Shown piece after piece: positions 42,303-51,400 of a stretch of DNA of 64,000 nucleotides. The notes under the pieces are model-generated. The model saw only the letters and a program-made list of their open reading frames with translations. It made no database searches and had not been told where the DNA came from. How positions within the stretch are numbered: position 1 is the stretch's first letter; each line of letters opens with the position of its first letter. The stretch is from Nocardioides sp. (lineage in GTDB: Bacteria > Actinomycetota > Actinomycetes > Propionibacteriales > Nocardioidaceae), in assembly GCF_030019515.1 (NCBI RefSeq), contig NZ_JASEEQ010000018.1, forward strand, positions 22,309-86,308, read 5' to 3'. A program made the position numbers and the translations under genes.

Positions 42303-43025
42303 ATGAGCGTGTCCAGTCCGCAGTCCGTCCCCGAGGTGCAGGTGGCTCCGCGACGCCCGTGGAGCGCCGGGCGGGTGCTCGCGACGGTGGCGGCCGCGCT
42401 GTTCCTGGTCCTCGGCGTGGGCATGCTGGCCGGTGGCGGCACCCTCCGCCTGGCGGACGGGACGCTGCGCAACGACGACGGCTACGTGATGGGAAGCGCG
42501 CACGCCTGGCAGTCGCCGGGGTACGCCGTACGCTCCGAGAGCGCGGAGATCCACACCGACTCCACCACGCTGGACCTGCCCGAGCGGCTGCTCGGCACGA
42601 TGACCGCCACGGCCGACCCGGCGACCCCGAACGGTGTCTTCCTGGGCGTCGCGCGGACCGCGGACGTCGAGCGCTACCTCGCGGACGTCGCGCGGTCGAC
42701 GGTCGTCGAGCCGTCCGGCGACAACGGCGAGCCGACGCTCACCTTCGTCGACGGCGGCTCCCCGGGCGTCGCCCCGACCGACGCGACGTTCTGGGCGGCC
42801 TCGGCCAGCGGCCGCGGCCCGCAGCAGATCACCTGGGAGCCCGAGGACGGTGAGTGGACGCTGGTCGTGATGAACGGCGAGGGCACCACCCCGGTCGCCG
42901 CCGACGTCGCCATCGGCGCCGAGGTGCCGGTGCTCGACACCCTCGGCACGGTGCTCCTGGTCGCCGGCCTGGTCGTCGTCGGACTGTCCGGCATCGGCCT
43001 GTGGCTCGCCCTCCGTCGGCGCTGA
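42303..43025 (+). CDS. Hypothetical two-pass membrane protein
   Basis: 240 residues from ATG 42303 (GAAGGAG upstream). Hydrophobic helix at about 24-46, a 160-residue extracytoplasmic domain (NDDGYVMGSAHAWQSPGYAV...LPERLLGTMTATADP), and a second helix at 210-235 before RRR. The same pattern is widespread in actinobacteria as an uncharacterised family. Not linked by promoter boxes to the dormancy island next door. Function unknown. Confidence 0.82.
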   Translation: MSVSSPQSVPEVQVAPRRPWSAGRVLATVAAALFLVLGVGMLAGGGTLRLADGTLRNDDGYVMGSAHAWQSPGYAVRSESAEIHTDSTTLDLPERLLGTMTATADPATPNGVFLGVARTADVERYLADVARSTVVEPSGDNGEPTLTFVDGGSPGVAPTDATFWAASASGRGPQQITWEPEDGEWTLVVMNGEGTTPVAADVAIGAEVPVLDTLGTVLLVAGLVVVGLSGIGLWLALRRR

Positions 43026-43054
43026 GCCGACCCGCGGCGTGCTTGAATCACGAC

Positions 43055-43660
43055 ATGGACGCGCGCGACTGGGACGAGCGGTACGCCGCCAACGAGCTGG
43101 TCTGGTCGACCGAGCCCAACCAGTTCGTGGCCACGGAGCTGGCGGACCTGCCACCCGGGCGGGCGCTCGACCTCGCCGCCGGCGAGGGCCGCAACGCGAT
43201 CTGGCTGGCCCGGCGCGGCTGGGAGGTCACTGCCGCGGACTTCTCCCAGGTCGCACTGGACAAGGGGCGCACGCTCGCCGGTGACACCGCGGTGCGCTGG
43301 GTCTGCGCGGACGCCACCACCTGGAGCGAGCCGGCGGCGTACGACCTGGTCGTCCTCGCCTATCTCCAGCTGCCGGCGGCCCAGCGCCGCGCGGCCGTGC
43401 GGGCGGCGTACGACGCGCTGGTGCCGGGCGGCACGTTCTTGCTGGTCGCCCACGACAGCACGAACCTCGCCGAGGGCGCCGGCGGCCCCCAGGACCCGGC
43501 GATGCTGATGACCGCCGAGGACGTGCTCGCCGACCTCGAGGGCACGGCGTACGACGTCGTCCGCGCGGAGCGGGTCGCCCGCACGGTCGGCGACCGCAAC
43601 GGCGAGGAGCCGGTGCGCACCGCCTGGGACTGCCTGGTGCGGCTGGTCCGGTCGCGGTAA
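43055..43660 (+). CDS. Class I SAM-dependent methyltransferase
   Basis: 201 residues. WDERYAANELVWSTEPNQF is the tellurite-resistance/TehB-like start; ALDLAAGEGRNAIWLA is the SAM-binding motif I, ADFSQVALDKG motif II and DLVVLAYLQLP motif IV. Substrate unknown; small thiol- or metalloid-methylating enzymes share this N-terminus. Lies 29 bp after the preceding membrane protein gene, so they may be co-transcribed. Confidence 0.88.
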   Translation: MDARDWDERYAANELVWSTEPNQFVATELADLPPGRALDLAAGEGRNAIWLARRGWEVTAADFSQVALDKGRTLAGDTAVRWVCADATTWSEPAAYDLVVLAYLQLPAAQRRAAVRAAYDALVPGGTFLLVAHDSTNLAEGAGGPQDPAMLMTAEDVLADLEGTAYDVVRAERVARTVGDRNGEEPVRTAWDCLVRLVRSR

Positions 43661-43670
43661 CGGGCGCCGC

Positions 43671-43940
43671 TCAGGACTGCTGGTCGGCCGGCCTGTCGGT
43701 GGAGGCGTCCTCCGCGGGCGCGTCCTCCTCGACGGGGCCGAAGGCCCCGGCGGCCTTGGCGGCCTGCGCCTTGCGCAGCTGCTTGGTCAGGCTGAAGCCG
43801 AGCAGCACCACGGCCACGATCAGGCCGACGAAGATCACGAACGCCATCGAGCCCGCCTTGACGTCGTCGTCCTGGGGCACCTCGTCGGCGAGCGAGACCA
43901 CGAAGGTCAGGAGGTCCGGGGCGAGGGTGAGCAGCTGCAT
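43671..43940 (-). CDS. Small single-pass membrane protein next to mca
   Basis: 89 residues: an acidic linker (DEVPQDDDVKAGS), one transmembrane helix at about 32-52 (FVIFVGLIVAVVLLGFSL), then KQLRKAQAAKAAGAFGPVEED. It lies 25 bp downstream of mca on the same strand. The position and size fit the uncharacterised gene recalled as Rv1083 in M. tuberculosis. Function unknown. Confidence 0.82.
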   Translation of the reverse strand: MQLLTLAPDLLTFVVSLADEVPQDDDVKAGSMAFVIFVGLIVAVVLLGFSLTKQLRKAQAAKAAGAFGPVEEDAPAEDASTDRPADQQS

Positions 43941-43965
43941 GACCCCGATTGTCGCACTCTCCCGC

Positions 43966-44895
43966 TCAGTGCGGATCGGTGATGCCGGCGAACAGGTCGT
44001 CCTCGGGCGTCGGGGCCGCCACGTGGCTCACCACCAGCTCGTAGTCCTCGGTCGGCCAGACCCGCTCCTGGAGCTCGCGCGGGATCGCGAACCAGAACCC
44101 GTCCGGGTCGATCTGGGTGGCGTGCGCGAGCAACGCCTGGTCGCGCACCCCGAAGTAGTCCGAGCACGGCACCCGGGTGGTGATCCGCGCGTCCCACTCC
44201 GGCTCGGGCTTCCAGTCCTTGAGGCGCTCGGCGTACGGCGACTCCAGGCCGTGCTCGCGCATCGCCTCGTCGATCGCCGTCATCCGCGGCCGGTTGAACG
44301 AGTGGTGGTAGTAGAGCTTGAGGACCTGCCAGGGCTCGCCCAGCTCGGGGAACCGCTCCGGGTCCGCGGCGGCCTCGAACGCCGCGACGCTCACCTGGTG
44401 GCACATCACGTGGTCGGGGTGCGGATAGCCCCCGCGCTCGTCGTACGTCGTCATCACGTGCGGGCGGAACTCCCGCACCAGGCGCACCAGCGGCACGATC
44501 GCCTCCTCCAGCGGCACCAGGGCGAAGCAGCCCTCCGGCAGCGGCGGTTTCGGGTCGCCCTCGGGCCAGCCGGAGTCGACGAAGCCCAGCCAGTCCTGCC
44601 GGATGCCGAGGATGTCCCGGGCCCGCTCCATCTCCTGGCGGCGGATCTCGGTGATGTTCTCCAAGATGTCGGGCCGGTCCATCTTCGGGTTGAGGATCGA
44701 CCCGCGCTCGCCGCCGGTGCAGGTCACGACGTGGACGTCGACGCCCTCGGCGACGTACCTCGCCGTGCTCGCCGCGCCCTTCGACGACTCGTCGTCGGGG
44801 TGGGCGTGGACGTGCATCAGGCGGAGGCCCGCCCGCGGGCTGCCGGGCTGGCGGGCCGGGCGCTGGGCCTGGTGGTGGGTGGGGTGCTGCGTCAC
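43966..44895 (-). CDS. mca: Mycothiol S-conjugate amidase
   Basis: 309 residues from GTG 44895. Zinc-dependent hydrolase of the LmbE/PIG-L fold that cleaves mycothiol S-conjugates to a mercapturate and GlcN-Ins during detoxification. LMHVHAHPDDESSKG supplies the His/Asp zinc ligands and YPHPDHVMCHQ the third histidine. TCTGGERGSILNPKMDRPD and ENITEIRRQEME distinguish Mca from the shorter MshB deacetylase. The N-terminal 26 residues precede the fold, so a later start is possible. Divergent from the DUF4307 gene. Confidence 0.95.
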   Translation of the reverse strand: MTQHPTHHQAQRPARQPGSPRAGLRLMHVHAHPDDESSKGAASTARYVAEGVDVHVVTCTGGERGSILNPKMDRPDILENITEIRRQEMERARDILGIRQDWLGFVDSGWPEGDPKPPLPEGCFALVPLEEAIVPLVRLVREFRPHVMTTYDERGGYPHPDHVMCHQVSVAAFEAAADPERFPELGEPWQVLKLYYHHSFNRPRMTAIDEAMREHGLESPYAERLKDWKPEPEWDARITTRVPCSDYFGVRDQALLAHATQIDPDGFWFAIPRELQERVWPTEDYELVVSHVAAPTPEDDLFAGITDPH

Positions 44896-44925
44896 CCGTC
44901 AATCCTAGGGTGGGACGATGCGGGG

Positions 44926-45327
44926 GTGAGCGCCCCGACCGACCTCGCCGACCGGTACGGCGCGCCCGCCCCCTGGCGGCGCCGCGTCCTGCTCGGCGCC
45001 GGCGCGGTGCTGGCGGCGGCGGCACTCGGCTGGCTGGGGTGGACCGTCTGGGCGCAGTCGACCCCCGAGGTCGAGTCGGCGATGGTCGGCTACGACGTCG
45101 TCGGCGAGCACGAGGTCGCGGCCACGGTGCGGATCGACCTGGCCGACGACGACGTCGAGGCGACCTGCCTGCTGCGCGCCTTCGCGGAGGACCACACGGT
45201 CGTCGGCGACCTGTCCTTCACGCCGACCGCGAGCGGACGTACCGAGCAGACCGTACGCACCGAGCGGCGCGCGACGTCGGTCGAGCTGCTCGGCTGCACC
45301 GCGCCGGGCCAGGCCCGGCCGCGCTGA
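44926..45327 (+). CDS. DUF4307 membrane protein
   Basis: 133 residues from GTG 44926. DLADRYGAPAPWRRRVLLG precedes a transmembrane helix (about 21-42), followed by a small beta-rich extracytoplasmic domain with Cys89 and Cys125. DUF4307 is an actinobacterial family of unknown function, usually between mca and greA as here (Rv1081c position). There is little room for a leader: -10-like TAGGGT (44907) is 13 bp upstream, so the mRNA may be nearly leaderless. Confidence 0.88.
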   Translation: MSAPTDLADRYGAPAPWRRRVLLGAGAVLAAAALGWLGWTVWAQSTPEVESAMVGYDVVGEHEVAATVRIDLADDDVEATCLLRAFAEDHTVVGDLSFTPTASGRTEQTVRTERRATSVELLGCTAPGQARPR

Positions 45328-45435
45328 CCGCTCGCGCCGACCCGCACCGACCCCGGCACCGACCCCCGCACCGACCCCGGCCCTGACGCCCCCGGCCCCC
45401 GGGCCGGGCCGTCGACCTGCGCGTCAGCGGGTCAG

Positions 45436-45444
45436 TTGTTAGAC
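45436..45444 (+). promoter_or_regulatory. Probable -10 region of greA
   Basis: TTGTTAGAC is the only AT-rich patch in the 262-bp gap before greA, whose other content is a GCACCGACCCCG-type repeat (45343-45380) and a GC-rich leader of about 145 nt. Confidence 0.4.
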
Positions 45445-45589
45445 TCGACGGTCTGATGTCCCGCAGGGCCGTCCAGGGAGAGGCCCCGCGCGTACTTGCA
45501 CACGCCCACACCCGGACATCCGGGGGGACATTCCCCTGACCCGGCGGATGAGCAGATCCGTCGTACCTCGAAGCAAGCAGGAGTACCCG

Positions 45590-46093
45590 ATGACACAGGC
45601 AGCACAGCCGGGCACCGTCTGGCTGACCCAGGACGCCCACGACAAGCTGCGCGCCGAGCTGGAGAACCTCAAGGGCCCGGTCCGCCAGGAGATCATCGCG
45701 CGCATCAGCTCCGCTCGCGACGAGGGCGACCTGAAGGAGAACGGCGCGTACCACGCCGCCCGCGAGGAGCAGGGCAAGGTGGAGGGGCGGATCCGCCAGC
45801 TCGAGGACGTCCTGCGCCGCGCCGAGGTCGGCGAGACGCCGCCCAACGACGGCGTCGTCGAGCCCGGGATGGTCGTGACCTACCGGTTCGTGGGCGACGA
45901 CGAGGACGAGGTCGAGACCTTCCTGCTCGGCGCCCGGGAGATCGAGCCCGAGGGCCTGACCGTCTACTCCCCGCAGTCGCCGCTCGGCTCGGCCATCAAC
46001 GGCAAGGCGAAGGGCGACACGGTCGCCTACCTGGCCCCCAACGGCAAGGAGCTCCAGGTCGTCATCGTCGACGCGGTCCCCTACGAGGGCTGA
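45590..46093 (+). CDS. greA: Transcription elongation factor GreA
   Basis: 167 residues from ATG 45590 (AGCAGGAG upstream); an in-frame ATG at 45548 lacks a site. The N-terminal coiled coil bears the acidic tip SSARDEGDLKENGAYHAARE that reaches into the RNA polymerase secondary channel to stimulate transcript cleavage. The C-terminal FKBP-like domain has FLLGAREIEPEGLTVYSPQSPLG. Rescues backtracked polymerase. Neighbours mca/DUF4307 match the conserved mycobacterial order. Confidence 0.96.
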   Translation: MTQAAQPGTVWLTQDAHDKLRAELENLKGPVRQEIIARISSARDEGDLKENGAYHAAREEQGKVEGRIRQLEDVLRRAEVGETPPNDGVVEPGMVVTYRFVGDDEDEVETFLLGAREIEPEGLTVYSPQSPLGSAINGKAKGDTVAYLAPNGKELQVVIVDAVPYEG

Positions 46094-46127
46094 CGGCACC
46101 CTCCGAGGAACGAGGAGGGGTGCCGTC
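46092..46127 (+). terminator. greA terminator
   Basis: GACGGCACCCTCC (46092-46104) pairs with GGAGGGGTGCCGTC (46114-46127), one bulge and a 9-nt loop, beginning at the stop codon. Confidence 0.75.
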
Positions 46128-46132
46128 GATGG

Positions 46133-46194
46133 TGGTCGAGCGAGCGGCGCGAGTGAGCCTGCGAGCTCGCGACCCGCGTGTCGAGACCCATCCA
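46133..46194. repeat. Interspersed palindromic element (REP-like)
   Basis: TGGTCGAGCGAGCGGCGCGA...GCGAGCTCGC...CGTGTCGAGACCCA. Such GGTCGAG/GTGTCGAGACC elements with an internal palindrome are scattered between genes in Nocardioides-type genomes. Only one full copy is in this window, so the repeat call rests on recall. Confidence 0.45.
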
Positions 46195-46218
46195 GCGTCG
46201 GGGGACATCACCCCGCGG

Positions 46219-46247
46219 CTGGCGTGGCGGCGAAGCCGACACGCCAG
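46219..46247 (-). terminator. ilvA operon terminator
   Basis: CTGGCGTG (46219-46226) and CACGCCAG (46240-46247) form an 8-bp stem extended by GGC/GCC, 7 bp past the ilvA stop on the minus strand. Confidence 0.65.
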
Positions 46248-46253
46248 AAGTGG

Positions 46254-47468
46254 CTACTCGTCGACGCGGTAGCCGCGCTCGCGCAGCCGCGCCATCACCT
46301 GTGCGGTGTGCGGCTCGCCCCGGGTCTCGAGCTGGACGTGCACCTCGACCTCGTCGAGGCTGAGCGTGGGTGAGATCCGCTCGTGCGCGACCTCCAGCAC
46401 GTTCGCGCCGACCGCCGAGATGTCGGTGAGCAGCTGGGCGAGCCCGCCCGGCAGGTCGGGGATGCAGACCCGCAGGTTCAGGTAGCGGCCCGCGGCCGCC
46501 ATGCCGTGCCGGATCACCTTGCCGAGCAGCAGCGGGTCGATGTTGCCGCCGGACAGCACGACCACCGCGGGGGTCGCGAACGCCTCGGGGCGGTCGAGCA
46601 CGGCGGCGACGGCGGCCGCCCCGGCCGGCTCGACCAGCATCTTCGCGCGCTCCAGGACGGCGAGCACCGAGCGGGAGAGCGAGTTCTCGGAGACCGTGAC
46701 GATCTCGTCGACGTGGTCGCGCACCGCCGCGAACGTCACCTGACCCGGCAGGCCGACGGCGATGCCGTCGGCCATCGTCTTCATCGAGCTGAGCGCGACC
46801 GGGTGTCCCTCGGCCAGCGAGCCGGGGTACGCCGCGGCGCCGGCCGCCTGCACGCCGACCACCCGGACGTCCGGGCGCAGCGCCTTGACCGCGATCGCGA
46901 CTCCCGCCAGCAGCCCGCCGCCACCGGTGGGGACCAGCACCGTCTCCAGGTCGGGCGCCTGCTCGAGGATCTCCAGGCCGGCCGTGCCCTGCCCGGCGAC
47001 GATGTCGACGTGGTCGAAGGGGTGGATCAGCACCGCGCCGGTGCGCTCGGCGAACGCGGTCGCCTCGATCAGGGCGTCCTCGAGGTAGCGGCCGTGGAAG
47101 AGCACCTCCGCGCCGTACCCGCGAGTGGCCTTCTCCTTCGGGATCGGGGCGCCCTCGGGCATGAACACGGTCGCCTTGATCCCGAGCAGCTGCGCGGCCA
47201 GGGCCACGCCCTGTGCGTGGTTGCCCGCCGAGGCCGCCACGACGCCGCGGGCCCGCTCCTCCGGGGAGAGCCGGGAGATCCGCACGTAGGCGCCGCGGGG
47301 CTTGAACGACCCGGTGCGCTGGAGGTTCTCGCACTTGAGCGAGACCGGCCCGCCCGCGATCGCCGAGAGCCAGCGCGACTCCTCCATCGGGGTCTGGATC
47401 GCGACCCCGGCCAGGACCCGCCGGGCCTCCTCGATGTCGGCCAAGCCGACCGTCGGCACCTCACTCAT
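46254..47468 (-). CDS. ilvA: Threonine ammonia-lyase
   Basis: 404 residues from ATG 47468, overlapping the transporter stop by 8 bp. PLP fold type II: ENLQRTGSFKPRGA with Schiff-base Lys56, phosphate-binding TGGGGLLAG, and AASAGNHAQG. The C-terminal 80 residues form a single ACT domain (NLRVCIPDLPGGLAQLLTDI), giving the short biodegradative/allosteric form rather than the two-ACT biosynthetic IlvA. Converts threonine to 2-oxobutyrate and ammonia. It is the last gene of a metB-led operon that links methionine and threonine metabolism. Confidence 0.94.
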   Translation of the reverse strand: MSEVPTVGLADIEEARRVLAGVAIQTPMEESRWLSAIAGGPVSLKCENLQRTGSFKPRGAYVRISRLSPEERARGVVAASAGNHAQGVALAAQLLGIKATVFMPEGAPIPKEKATRGYGAEVLFHGRYLEDALIEATAFAERTGAVLIHPFDHVDIVAGQGTAGLEILEQAPDLETVLVPTGGGGLLAGVAIAVKALRPDVRVVGVQAAGAAAYPGSLAEGHPVALSSMKTMADGIAVGLPGQVTFAAVRDHVDEIVTVSENSLSRSVLAVLERAKMLVEPAGAAAVAAVLDRPEAFATPAVVVLSGGNIDPLLLGKVIRHGMAAAGRYLNLRVCIPDLPGGLAQLLTDISAVGANVLEVAHERISPTLSLDEVEVHVQLETRGEPHTAQVMARLRERGYRVDE

Positions 47469-48843
47469 CGCGCCCGTCTCCCTCGGGCACGTCCACGGAC
47501 GCACCCATCTCCTCGTAGTCCTCGTCGAGCTCCTCGGCGGGGTCGTCCCCGGGGTCCGTACTCACGGCCAGGTGTTGCACGACCGCGTTCAGCGCGGCCG
47601 CCAGCGGTACGGCGACCAGCGCGCCGGCGATCCCGGCGACCAGCACTCCGCAGCCGATCGCCACGATCACGCCCAGCGGGTGCAGCGAGACCCAGCGGCC
47701 CATCAGGAACGGCTGCAGGACGTGCCCCTCGAGCTGCTGGACCAGGATCACCCCGCCGAGCATGAACAGCGCGGTGATCGGCCCCTGGTCCACCAGGGCG
47801 ACGAGCACCGCGACCGTGCCCGCCACCGTGGCACCGACCATCGGCACGAACGCACCGAGGAAGACCAGCACCCCCAGCGCCAGCACGAACGGGACCTGCA
47901 GGATGCCGGCCACCACCATGATGCCCATCGCGTCGACGGCCGCGACGATCACCGTGGCGCGCACGAACTGGGTGAGCGAGATCCACGCCACCCGGCCCGA
48001 GCTGTCGACGTGCTGCCGCGCCGCCCGGGGTGCCAGCCGCACCATCCAGGCCCAGATCCGCTTGCCGTCGGCGAGGAAGAAGTAGGTCGAGAACAGCACG
48101 ATGAAGAAGCCGGCGAAGATGTGCCCGACCGCGGTGCCGACCTCGGTGACGCTGCCGAGGTCGATCCCCTCGCCGGTGTTCTCGAGTCCGTTCTGCGCGC
48201 GCTGGATGTAGTCGTTGATCTGTGAGTCGCTGGCGTGCAGCGGGCCGTTGCGCAGCCAGTCCTTGATCTCGCCCAGGCCCTGGGCCGACTGGTCGGCGAG
48301 GTCCTGCGCGCCGTTCGCGACCTGCTGGCCGGCGAAGGTGAGGAGCGCGACGACGAACGCGACGCCGGCGAGCACGACCAGCAGCGCGGACAGCCCGCGC
48401 GGCAGCCCGATCCGGTGCAGGCCGTCGACCACCGGCACCACGAGCGCCGCGATCAGCAGCGCGACCACCAGCGGGATCGTCACCACCGCGAAGAACGCGA
48501 CCAGCCACAGCAGCAGGTAGGCGGCCGCGGCGATCACCAGGAACCGCCACGCCCAGGCCGCGGCGAGGTCGATGCCCCACGGCACCTGCGCCCGGCTGAA
48601 GTTCGAGGTCCCCGCGATGACCGGCTCGGGCTGGGCCCGCCGCTCGTCCCGCAGCGTCGCCCACTGGTGGGCGATGCGGGCCGCGATGCCGTCCTCGCTG
48701 TCCTCGGACTGGCGTGGGCGCAGGTTGATCGACGGCCGTCGACGCCGGCCCTGCGGGCGCTCGGGGGGCTCGGCGGGGACGCCAGCGCCGGCAGCGCCGA
48801 CGGGGTCGTCCGCGCTGCCCGGGTCGTCAGCGTCGTTGCTCAC
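47461..48843 (-). CDS. AI-2E family transporter
   Basis: 460 residues from GTG 48843. A 110-residue cytoplasmic N-terminus (NLRPRQSEDSEDG) precedes the AI-2E fold of about eight helices with a long amphipathic loop (residues 200-260). GGVILVQQLEGHVLQPFLMGR is the family signature near residue 375. Members export autoinducer-2 or act as Na+/H+-type antiporters; the substrate here is open. Third gene of the metB operon, 9 bp after glmL. Confidence 0.9.
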   Translation of the reverse strand: MSNDADDPGSADDPVGAAGAGVPAEPPERPQGRRRRPSINLRPRQSEDSEDGIAARIAHQWATLRDERRAQPEPVIAGTSNFSRAQVPWGIDLAAAWAWRFLVIAAAAYLLLWLVAFFAVVTIPLVVALLIAALVVPVVDGLHRIGLPRGLSALLVVLAGVAFVVALLTFAGQQVANGAQDLADQSAQGLGEIKDWLRNGPLHASDSQINDYIQRAQNGLENTGEGIDLGSVTEVGTAVGHIFAGFFIVLFSTYFFLADGKRIWAWMVRLAPRAARQHVDSSGRVAWISLTQFVRATVIVAAVDAMGIMVVAGILQVPFVLALGVLVFLGAFVPMVGATVAGTVAVLVALVDQGPITALFMLGGVILVQQLEGHVLQPFLMGRWVSLHPLGVIVAIGCGVLVAGIAGALVAVPLAAALNAVVQHLAVSTDPGDDPAEELDEDYEEMGASVDVPEGDGRDE

Positions 48844-48852
48844 GGCGACAGG

Positions 48853-50214
48853 CTATCCAGCGTCGGGCCCGGCGAGCGTCATCACGAGCCGGTACGCCGC
48901 CTCCGGGTGCTCGACCGCGAGCAGCCCGGCCGCAGCCAGGACGTAGTCGGTGTCGACGACCACCCGCGGGCGACGCGGCAGCTGCCAGCCACCGCCCACG
49001 TCGCCGGTGCTCCCGGCGAGCACCCGCTCGGCGACGCCCAGCCGGCCGTGGCGCAGCACGCCTCCGGAGCCGACCAGCAGCCCGGCCCGGCGCAGGTCCT
49101 TGCCGGTGCGCTCCACCACCCGCCCCTCCGGACTGAGCACCACCTTCGAGCGGCCCGCGTGGCGGCGCAGCGCGAGCCCGACCGCGGCCCGGGCGATCGC
49201 CTCGTCGGTGTCCAACTCCGCGTCGGTGTCGGGCAGGAACGCCGGGTCGTCGTGCCGCCGCTGGGCCGCGGCCGCGAGCTCGGGCAGGTCGGCGACCGTG
49301 CTCAGGGCGGACCAGCGCATCCCGAGGTCGCCCTCGACCGTCCGGGTGACCCGGGTGGTCGCCACGACCTCCCGGCCCACCGAGTCCGGGTCGAGCTCGA
49401 CGACCGAGTGCACGTCGGTGGTGGCGCCGCCGACGTCGACGACGACGACGTCGCCCAGGCCCCGCGCGAGCACCTCCACCCCGGTGAGCACGACGTCGGG
49501 AGTAGCCCCGCGGACCATGCCGGCGAAGTCGGCCCGCGCGCTCAGGTGCTTCCCGCCGATCACGTGGGCCAGGAACATCTCGCGGACCGCGGTCCGCGCC
49601 GACTCCGGCGCGAGCACCCCGATCCGCGGCACCACGTTCTCGGCCAGCACGTGCGGCACCGCACCGAGGATCGCGCGCACCTCGTGCTGTGCCTCGACGT
49701 TGCCGGCGACCACCACGGGGCCGGTCCAGCCGCCGGCGACCAGGCCGCGGGCCGCCTCGAGCAGCACCTCGCTGTTGCCGCCGTCGGTGCCGCCGGTCAG
49801 CAGCACGACGTCGGGCCGGGTCGTGTGGCTCAGGGTGCGGTACGCCGCGCTGTCGGCCGCACGACCCGCGGCGGCGACGACCGCCACCACCTTGCCGCCG
49901 CTGGACAGCGCGACCCGGCGGCCGGCCTCGGCGGTGACCAGCTCCTCGTTGCCGACCACGGCGATCCGCAGGCCGCCGCCGGCGCTGGAGCAGGCCAGCA
50001 CCTCGGCGGTCGCCGCCCGGGGGTCCTGCTCGGCGAGCGCGGCCAGGCAGGCGTCGTACCCGTCGAGGATGTCGCCGGTCCCGTCGGCGGCCGGGAGCGT
50101 GGTGGCGTGCTCGGCCCGGGCCACGATCCGCCCGCGCCGGAGGTCGACGAGGCCGCCCTTGGTGAACGTGGACCCGAAGTCCACGCAGACCACGGCCTCG
50201 TCGCGCTCAGCCAA
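48853..50214 (-). CDS. Glutamate mutase L-type (GlmL/MutL) ASKHA ATPase-like protein
   Basis: 453 residues; the start overlaps the metB stop by 8 bp. AVVCVDFGSTFTKGGLVDL is the ASKHA phosphate-1 motif and DVVVVDVGGATTDVHSVVEL the phosphate-2 motif; LLTGGTDGGNSEVLLEAARG lies between. The family accompanies B12-dependent glutamate mutase as an accessory reactivase-like factor, but the mutase genes mutE/mutS are not in this window. Its lone presence behind metB suggests another partner. Function therefore tentative. Confidence 0.85.
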   Translation of the reverse strand: MAERDEAVVCVDFGSTFTKGGLVDLRRGRIVARAEHATTLPAADGTGDILDGYDACLAALAEQDPRAATAEVLACSSAGGGLRIAVVGNEELVTAEAGRRVALSSGGKVVAVVAAAGRAADSAAYRTLSHTTRPDVVLLTGGTDGGNSEVLLEAARGLVAGGWTGPVVVAGNVEAQHEVRAILGAVPHVLAENVVPRIGVLAPESARTAVREMFLAHVIGGKHLSARADFAGMVRGATPDVVLTGVEVLARGLGDVVVVDVGGATTDVHSVVELDPDSVGREVVATTRVTRTVEGDLGMRWSALSTVADLPELAAAAQRRHDDPAFLPDTDAELDTDEAIARAAVGLALRRHAGRSKVVLSPEGRVVERTGKDLRRAGLLVGSGGVLRHGRLGVAERVLAGSTGDVGGGWQLPRRPRVVVDTDYVLAAAGLLAVEHPEAAYRLVMTLAGPDAG

Positions 50215-51370
50215 GGGCGCGCTCGAGGTCGGCGACCAGGTCGTCGGCGGTCTCGATGCCGACGCTGAGCCGGACCAGGTCGGCGGGGACCTCGAGCTCG
50301 GTGCCGGCGACGCTCGCGTGGGTCATCCGGCCGGGGTGCTCGATCAGCGACTCCACGCCGCCGAGCGACTCGCCCAGCGTGAAGATCTCGGCGCGCTCGC
50401 AGACCGCGAGCGCCTGCGCCTCGCCGCCGCGGACGCGGAAGGACACCATCCCGCCGAAGCGGCGCATCTGCCGCTGCGCGACCTCGTGACCGGGGTGGGT
50501 CTCCAGCCCGGGGTAGATCACGTCACCGACCGCCGGGTGGCTGGTGAGGAAGTCGACGACGCGCTCGGCGTTGTCGCAGTGCCGCTCCATGCGCAGCGCG
50601 AGGGTCTTCAGGCCGCGCAGCGTGAGCCACGCGTCGAACGGCCCCGCGACCGCGCCCATCGAGTTCTGGTGGAAGCCGACCTGCTCGGCGAGGTCGAGGT
50701 CCTTCACCACGAGGGCGCCGCCGACGACATCGGAGTGCCCGCCGCAGTACTTGGTCGTCGAGTGCACGACGACGTCCGCGCCCAGGGTCAGCGGCTGCTG
50801 GAGGTACGGCGAGGCGAAGGTGTTGTCGACGACCAGGAGTGCCCCCGCGTCGTGGGCGACCGCGGCGAGCGCCTCGATGTCGCCGATGTTCAGCAGCGGG
50901 TTGGTCGGGGTCTCGACCCACACGAGCCGGGTCTCCCCGGGCCGGATGGCCGCGGCGACCGCCTCGGCGTCGGAGACCGGCGCCGCGCTGTGCGCCAGCC
51001 CCCAGACGCGCTCGACCTTGTCGAAGAGGCGGAACGTGCCGCCGTACGCGTCGTCGGGGAGCACCACGTGGTCGCCGGGCCGGCACAGGGCCCGTACCAG
51101 GGTGTCCTCGGCGGCCAGGCCGGACGCGAACGCGAAGCCGCGCTCCCCCTCCTCCAGCGCCGCGATGTTGCCCTCGAGCGCGGTGCGCGTGGGGTTGGCG
51201 GAGCGGCTGTACTCGTACCCGCCGCGCAGGCCGCCCACCCCGTCCTGCTTGTAGGTGCTGGTCGCGTAGATCGGCGGGATGACCGCTCCGGTCGCGGCGT
51301 CGGGCTCGTACCCCGCGTGGATCGCACGCGTCTCGAAGCCCGCCTTGGTCCGGTGCTGCTGGGTGCTCAT
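50207..51370 (-). CDS. metB: Cystathionine gamma-synthase / lyase family, PLP enzyme
   Basis: 387 residues. Cys/Met-metabolism PLP family: YSRSANPTRTALE, SGLAAEDTLVRAL, VWVETPTNPLLNI, and Schiff-base lysine in HSTTKYCGGHSDVVGG near residue 209. SLGGVESLIEHPGRMTHAS is typical of actinobacterial MetB (Rv1079 position beside greA). It may work as gamma-synthase in methionine synthesis or gamma-lyase in reverse trans-sulfuration. First gene of a four-gene operon. It faces msrA across a 171-bp gap with a long inverted repeat. Confidence 0.92.
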   Translation of the reverse strand: MSTQQHRTKAGFETRAIHAGYEPDAATGAVIPPIYATSTYKQDGVGGLRGGYEYSRSANPTRTALEGNIAALEEGERGFAFASGLAAEDTLVRALCRPGDHVVLPDDAYGGTFRLFDKVERVWGLAHSAAPVSDAEAVAAAIRPGETRLVWVETPTNPLLNIGDIEALAAVAHDAGALLVVDNTFASPYLQQPLTLGADVVVHSTTKYCGGHSDVVGGALVVKDLDLAEQVGFHQNSMGAVAGPFDAWLTLRGLKTLALRMERHCDNAERVVDFLTSHPAVGDVIYPGLETHPGHEVAQRQMRRFGGMVSFRVRGGEAQALAVCERAEIFTLGESLGGVESLIEHPGRMTHASVAGTELEVPADLVRLSVGIETADDLVADLERALG

Positions 51371-51400
51371 GGCCCCGAGGCTAGCGAGCCCGCGTGGGTC

